Shown here: positions 59,861-64,000 of the stretch, in pieces | Layout: each line of letters opens with the position of its first letter | How positions within the stretch are numbered: the stretch's first letter is position 1 | Program-made: the position numbers and the translations under genes | Notes under the pieces: model-generated | Database searches by the model: none | Seen by the model: only the letters and a program-made list of their open reading frames with translations | What the model was told of the DNA's origin: nothing | NCBI GenBank assembly: GCA_951802195.1 | Contig: OX637635.1 | Location: 736,982 to 800,981 of the forward strand | Direction: 5' to 3' | DNA: 64,000 nt | Origin: Tausonia pullulans | Taxonomy: Eukaryota; Basidiomycota; Tremellomycetes; Cystofilobasidiales; Mrakiaceae

Positions 59861-60054
59861 ACTTTGGTCAGACTTTGGGCGACACTACTTGGGACAACCA
59901 TGGCGGAGTTGCCTCTGGACTGCTGTGAACGGCTTCATTTGCCTCACGGCGTCCGGCGTACGGTTAACAATCAACTTAGAACTGGTACGGACAAGGGGAA
60001 TCTGACTGTCTAATCAAAAGATAGCATTGCGATGACCAGAAAGTGGTGTTGACG

Positions 60055-60088
<34 letters not shown>

Positions 60089-60104
60089 AGTGAAGAAATT
60101 CAAC

Positions 60105-60149
<45 letters not shown>

Positions 60150-60150
60150 A

Positions 60151-60205
<55 letters not shown>

Positions 60206-60363
60206 ACTGTCCCCATCTACTATCTGGCGAAACCACAGCCAAGGGAACAGGCTTGGCAGAATCAGCGGGGAAAGAAGCCCCTGTTGAGCTTGACTCTAGT
60301 TTGACATTGTGAAAAGACATAGAGGGTGTAACGTAAAGGGGAGCTTCGGCGCCCGTGCTATAC
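59850..60363 (+). rRNA. Isolated, degenerate fragment of the large-subunit (28S/25S) rRNA gene
   Basis: The sequence from CAATCAACTTAGAACTGGTA (59967) through TTGACGCAATGTGATTTCTG, AACGGCGGGAGTAACTATGA, CTCATCTAATTAGTGA-type text, GCGAAACCACAGCCAAGGGA and TTGACATTGTGAAAAGACAT to GAGCTTCGGCGCC (about 60351) is the highly conserved central part of eukaryotic large-subunit rRNA. It includes the site where R2 elements and I-PpoI act (CTCTCTTAAGGTAACC here; TAGCC in the usual gene). Substitutions at positions that are near-invariant (G to A and others), and the absence of the rest of the gene, show it is not functional. The left 110 bp are variable-region sequence, probably also 28S. Confidence 0.88.
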
Positions 60364-60436
60364 CCTCAAGCCGGACTTCGGAGATCGAGTCTCACATCTC
60401 GATGTCAAATGGCATGACGGCTCGGATCCATATAAG

Positions 60437-60874
60437 ATGCACAGGCAAGGCATAGTCTATTTCTCGTTTGGATCCGACGTTGATGAGCCCAACTACTACA
60501 CGCACCTCGACAGCAAGCTCGTTTTCGAGACCATCTTGAAGGTCATCAGCAAGGAAGAAGCGGCGCTCTACGCTCAATCCGCAACAGCAGGTAGGCAAAG
60601 ACTTCCCATTCACTGGGGACGTGACTGCGAGATATCGTTCGAGGCGATGGCGGAGACTCTCCGAGGTGGATTGAGCTTGGCAGCGTGTGGATTCGGGTTC
60701 CGGAGTCATGTTATCGGCAGATTCGAGGTGACTCACGACGGTCATCTATCCGTCAAACACTCGGCTGGCAAAGTGAGCAGGGTCATCCACCCGCCCGAGG
60801 AGATCTTCTGTCGAGGGGTCACGGCGGGCTTGCTGTTAGGATTGGCCCAAGGGTCGATGATTGAGGGGGAATGA
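60437..60874 (+). CDS. Unrecognised ORF ending inside repeat copy H
   Basis: 145 codons from MHRQGIVYFSFGSDVDEPNY, with PNYYTHLDSKLVFETILKVI, GRDCEISFEAMAETLRGGLS and GHLSVKHSAGKVSRVIHPPE. The last 13 codons or so (LGLAQGSMIEGE) come from repeat copy H, so the natural 3' end is lost or the ORF is a remnant. It has no recognised domain. A TATATAAGATG-like sequence lies just upstream (60429-60439). Confidence 0.35.
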   Translation: MHRQGIVYFSFGSDVDEPNYYTHLDSKLVFETILKVISKEEAALYAQSATAGRQRLPIHWGRDCEISFEAMAETLRGGLSLAACGFGFRSHVIGRFEVTHDGHLSVKHSAGKVSRVIHPPEEIFCRGVTAGLLLGLAQGSMIEGE

Positions 60875-61187
60875 GGAGAAGAAGGGCGTGGGTGGGGGAG
60901 TGGGCGGAAGTTTGATAGTGACAAGGCTCACTTCGCGGTCTTGGACAGGTTTCTCGAATCCAAATGAAAGTCAGAGTGCAGAACAGAAGGTACGATGAAC
61001 TGAGCGTCTTATTGGCTAATGGTAAGAAACAAAGAGTGTGGGACAGTGTGGCTGAAAAGAGGCTGAAAATGGAAGCTGAGCAAATATGTGCGATGCTACA
61101 CAGACGCGGAGCCGAGGTCGCGAGTCTGCGAGATTCTGCAGCTACATAGGCGCGGAGCCTATGTGGTGAACCCATAAAATCCTGACT
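60834..61187 (+). repeat. Dispersed repeat copy H
   Basis: Starts TGTTAGGATTGGCCCAAGGG and ends AAAATCCTGAC. It carries the family core CAGGTTTCTCGAATCCAAAT and AGTCAGAGTGCAGAACAGAA, and GCTGAGCAAATA. Together with the oppositely oriented copy I it brackets the WD40 gene. Confidence 0.86.
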
Positions 61188-61211
61188 GACGGCCAGGGGA
61201 AGCATGTGCAC

Positions 61212-62893
61212 TCAGTCGTCGAGCCGCCAGATGCGGACCGTCTTGGACGATTGGGTGTATTGGAAGACGACCTTGCCGTCGGGCGAGAGGATGGTCGACC
61301 CATGGCCGAGCACGCGTCCTGGGCCTGGCGGGCCTTGCTCCATCTCCCTGCCCCCGCGTGCGAGGACACCGCCTTGTCAGTGAGATTTGCAGGGTCACAG
61401 AAGAAGGTGACGCACCAGATGCGATTGCTCGCCTCCTCGTAGACGACGATCCTCCCGTCCGTCTGCCCGAAGGCGACCCTCCCGCCGTCCTTCGACCATT
61501 GTACGTTCATTACCTCGCAATTGTAAATGCTCGGATGGTCCTCATTTGCATCACCGCTCTGCCAGTACTGCCGACACTTGCCGCTCTCAACGTCAAAGAT
61601 GCGGAAAGTGCCCGAGCCCCCGCCGGCAGCAAGCGACCGCCCGTCTGGCGCAAAGGCGAGCGAGCGAATCCAGCGGCGGAAGCCGCCAAGCTTATGCACA
61701 AGCACCCCGGTCGAGACATTCCAGATGTACACGTGACTGTTGCCCGAGCCGACGGCGATGAGGGAGCCATCGGGCGAGAAGGCCGCATCCCAGAGCTGGT
61801 GGTGCTCCTCGACGGGTGGTGCGAGACGGTGCAAGCATTCGCTGGTCGTGGCCATCCAGATGCGCACTGAACCGTCCCAGGAGGACGTGGCGATAAGACT
61901 GCCGTTAGGACTGAAGGAGGCGTACATAACCGAGTCCGTGTGGCCCTTAAGCTCGTGCACATCCTTCCTGGATGCGACGTCGACGATGCGGATGACGCCC
62001 TTGGCTTCCCGTGTCCGCCTGCCCGATATAAGGACCTGCGAATTGTTAGGGCTGAAGATGGAATCCCAATAGCCGAACAAGCCCCCTTCGACGAGTCTGT
62101 GCGTCTGAATATCGCGCCTGTGCTCGGCAAAGCGAATAACCTTATCGATAAGCACGCTGAGCTCGGACGACAAGGAAGCCGTCTCGTCCAAAGACCAGCC
62201 GACCGAGCGTTGCAGACCGGCAGTTATAGTCTCGACGGCGTCTGAGACGATGCGGTCGTAGCCGCCTTTTTCCTGCGCAGCATCGCCGCCGCTTGAGGGC
62301 GAGGAGAGGGGCAGGTTCAACAGCGCAACTGATTGAATCCACTCGCTCAGCCGTTCTTCCTTCCGCATCTCATAAGCCGCGGCGAGTGCTTTGCCGTTCG
62401 GCGAGAAACCGACCGTCTGGGCTGGGGCGAGCGTTTGTGCGAACCCAACCTTCTCGAGCGTCGGCACGGCGAGCAGCAAGACACCCTTGGTTGTGCCGAC
62501 TGCAAGCGTCATGCCGTCCGGACTGAGTGCGAGACCGCCCAGCCTGTCATCCAACACGAGCGAGGTGGCCTCAGAGCCCCAAACTTGCGGACCACCGAGG
62601 GGATAGGTCGGCGGCGAGCCGTCGGTTGGTGAGGCGAAGTTGTGCTCGAGGACGAACTGTCGACCCTCAGCCATCTCCTGCGCGGTCCACGAGTTCTTGG
62701 CCGGGCGAGGAGGGGCTGGGGTGGAGGGCTGAGTACGCTCTGCTTGGGCAGATATGGCCCTTTGCGCCGGTATAGCTCCGGCTGGCGCTGCAGGGTATCG
62801 GAACGAGACAGACGTCCATCGGTCCCAAGCCAAAACGGAGCCAAACACGCAAGGACACCGAGGACGTACCGCCGCTTGGCATCTTCGACATCG
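61212..62893 (-). CDS. WD40 beta-propeller protein, 5' end uncertain
   Basis: Scaffold-type protein; partners unknown. Seven to eight WD-like blades are visible: LGGLALSPDGMTLAVGTTKG, AQTVGFSPNGKALAAAYE, GYWDSIFSPNNSQVLISGRR, DSVMYASFSPNGSLIATSSW with DGSVRIWMA, LWDAAFSPDGSLIAVGSGNS with HVYIWNV, RWIRSLAFAPDGRSLAAGGG with TFRIFDV, and NVQWSKDGGRVAFGQTDGRI. After an intron (GTGCGT at about 61425) comes GSTILSPDGKVVFQYTQ and TVRIWRLDD, stop 61212-61214. MAEGRQFVLEHNF at 62674 is one possible start. An acceptor just before 62893 implies an upstream exon that I cannot find; repeat copy I occupies 63020-63336, so the 5' end may have been lost. Confidence 0.68.
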
Positions 62894-63019
62894 CTGCAAG
62901 GTGAAGGGAGATGATGGGTGTAAGGGTGTCAGAAGGCAGGCGCTATCAGCAATCATCCCTTGCGGAAGATGAGACAATGAGGGCGGCGCGTGGGCAGGGC
63001 TTGGCGCCCATCCCCACTC

Positions 63020-63336
63020 TGTCAGGGTCTCGTGGACGCGCCACCTCGGCTCTGCGCCTGCGTAGGTAGCATCGCCCTTGCTACTCGGCTCCCATCCCTT
63101 CGGCCTCTCTTCAGCCACTCTGTCACACACTCTTTGTTTTCTTACCTTTAGGCTACGGAACGCTCAGTTCATTGTAGGCTTTTGTTCTGCACTCTAACTA
63201 TCATTTGGATTCGATAAACCCGCCCAAGATCTCGTAGCACGCCTGTGTCACTGCCAGCACTTCAGTCTACTACTCCACGTACGTATATCTTCTCATCCAT
63301 CCTCCTCGGTCCTTGACCCTTGGGCCAATCCTAACA
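63020..63336 (-). repeat. Dispersed repeat copy I
   Basis: Starts TGTCAGGGTCTCGTGGACGC and ends TTGGGCCAATCCTAACA. It carries TTGTTCTGCACTCTAACTAT and GATCTCGTAGCACGCCTGTG. Minus orientation; the shortest copy that is intact from end to end. Confidence 0.86.
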
Positions 63337-63597
63337 GGAAGTCATGGAGGAAGCTAACGAACTGTCCTTTGCTCACCCTCGAGCGGCCCTTGTTTTGTTC
63401 GGCCGAATCGGTTTGTGTATAATCAACCACTTATTTGTCGGTTCGCCAAAAGGTGGTTCGATCACGCTGACCTATCGACCGCTGCAATATCTGCGCCTGC
63501 CCCACATATCCCTCGAACCAGACTCTCATCAATAGCCTAGCAAATTCAAGCACCCTTCCGCTACGTAACCCTTAGAACCATCTCCTCCATCACCATG

Positions 63598-64000
63598 TCA
63601 AGCCTGGACAACAAAGCCTCCCACCGCCGGCGTCTTCTGCTGTGCCGCTTGTGCCTCTTCGTAAATCTTGCGCTGCCACAGGCTCGCCGCATGATGCTGC
63701 CTGTCGACCGATGACCCGGACTTACCGAGTCTATGCTCGACGTAGCCGACCCCGCGAGAGGGGCGTCCTCCCCACATGTGGTTGTAGCGTGACTGGCGGG
63801 TTGGGTCGGTAGGTTGGGTCGGTTGGGTCGGTAGGTTGGGTCGGTAGGTTGGGTCGGTAGGTTGGGTCGGTAGGTTGGGTCGGTAGGTTGGGTCGGTAGG
63901 TTGGGTCGGTAGGTTGGGTCGGTAGGTTGGGTCGGTAGGTTGGGTCGGTAGGTTGGGTCGGTAGGTTGGGTCGGTAGGTTGGGTCGGTAGGTTGGGTCGG
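63598..64000 (-). CDS. Possible C-terminal part of a protein that begins in the 13-bp array (partial)
   Basis: The minus strand is open from the right edge of the window, through the whole tandem array, to TGA at 63598-63600. The non-repeat end reads RYNHMWGGRPSRGVGYVEHR, then QHHAASLWQRKIYEEAQAAQ and KTPAVGGFVVQA, which looks like real protein. Because the unit is 13 bp and has no stop on this strand, every frame gives the same 13-residue repeat YRPNLPTQPTDPT, which runs into TRQSRYNHMW without a break. A 25-bp GTAAGT...ACAG stretch lies inside but is too short for an intron. It may be a Pro/Thr-repeat protein or a chance fusion to satellite DNA. Confidence 0.35.
   Translation of the reverse strand, partial: RPNLPTQPTDPTYRPNLPTQPTDPTYRPNLPTQPTDPTYRPNLPTQPTDPTYRPNLPTQPTQPTDPTRQSRYNHMWGGRPSRGVGYVEHRLGKSGSSVDRQHHAASLWQRKIYEEAQAAQQKTPAVGGFVVQA
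63799..64000 (+). repeat. Tandem array of a 13-bp unit, GGTTGGGTCGGTA
   Basis: About 15 head-to-tail units, nearly perfect, with one 9-nt unit (GGTTGGGTC) near the left end; the array runs off the window. The G-rich strand points 5' to 3' rightwards, as a telomere at the right end would. The unit is unlike the usual TTAGGG-type fungal telomere. Alternatives are a subtelomeric minisatellite or a coding repeat. Confidence 0.93.

Noticed and set aside
61142-63130. Single uninterrupted 662-codon reading of the WD40 region
   Set aside because: Its first 70 codons lie in repeat-flanking DNA and its last 60 replace a clean spliced end (TVRIWRLDD). Splice sites at about 61345-61430 and 62893 explain the data better.
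63344-63535. 63-codon ORF next to repeat copy I
   Set aside because: Short, no recognisable motif, no splice signals and no upstream promoter context beyond the repeat.
1-64000. CRISPR arrays, bacterial operons or prophage features
   Set aside because: All genes are intron-containing and eukaryotic; the only tandem array has no spacers.

Overview
The window is nuclear DNA from an intron-rich, GC-rich fungus. Almost every gene is cut by short introns (about 40-80 nt) with GTRNGT donors, a CTGAC/CTAAC branch site close to the acceptor, and NAG acceptors. Gene content (a C2-domain AGC kinase of the Sch9 type, Thi5-type HMP-P synthase, GH3 glucosidase, OPT transporter) and intron style point to a basidiomycete yeast, perhaps Tremellomycetes/Trichosporonales. 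That placement is inference; the 28S rRNA fragment at about 59.9-60.36 kb could test it.

Left part (1-30 kb) is ordinary gene-dense chromosome: a sterol-type UDP-glycosyltransferase (-), exocyst SEC15 (+), the RFC-like clamp unloader ELG1 (-), nucleotide-excision-repair factor RAD14/XPA (-), a tandem pair of paralogous membrane proteins (-), a poly-Q protein with an atypical C-terminal zinc cluster (+), the nutrient kinase SCH9 (+), an aldehyde dehydrogenase with a probable mitochondrial presequence (+), and an RTA1-like seven-helix membrane protein (+).

Right part (30-64 kb) looks subtelomeric or accessory: wider spacing, catabolic and uptake genes, broken genes, and about ten copies of one dispersed repeat of roughly 320-450 bp with ends TGTYAGGAT...ATCCTGACA in both orientations. 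Genes here are a secreted GH3 beta-glucosidase, an amidase, a TauD/TfdA dioxygenase relic, THI5, a divergent PAD1(UbiX)-FDC1(UbiD) pair, a truncated GH3 copy that abuts a repeat, an OPT transporter, two unrecognised membrane proteins, a WD40 protein, and an isolated degenerate 28S rRNA fragment. The window ends in about 15 copies of a 13-bp tandem repeat (GGTTGGGTCGGTA). Two units of the same repeat sit at the left edge of the 28S fragment.

Functional links: PAD1 makes the prenylated flavin cofactor that FDC1 needs to decarboxylate phenylacrylic or sorbic acids. SEC15 and SCH9 are housekeeping growth and secretion genes. ELG1 and RAD14 are adjacent genome-maintenance genes. The strongest unusual signals are (1) micro-exons of 9, 11 and 14 nt in ALDH and THI5, one carrying the predicted catalytic cysteine; (2) the repeat family and its nested and junction copies; (3) the 28S fragment joined to the minisatellite, which gives an upstream membrane protein its stop codon; and (4) a terminal array that is also open on the minus strand, in frame with a plausible C-terminus.
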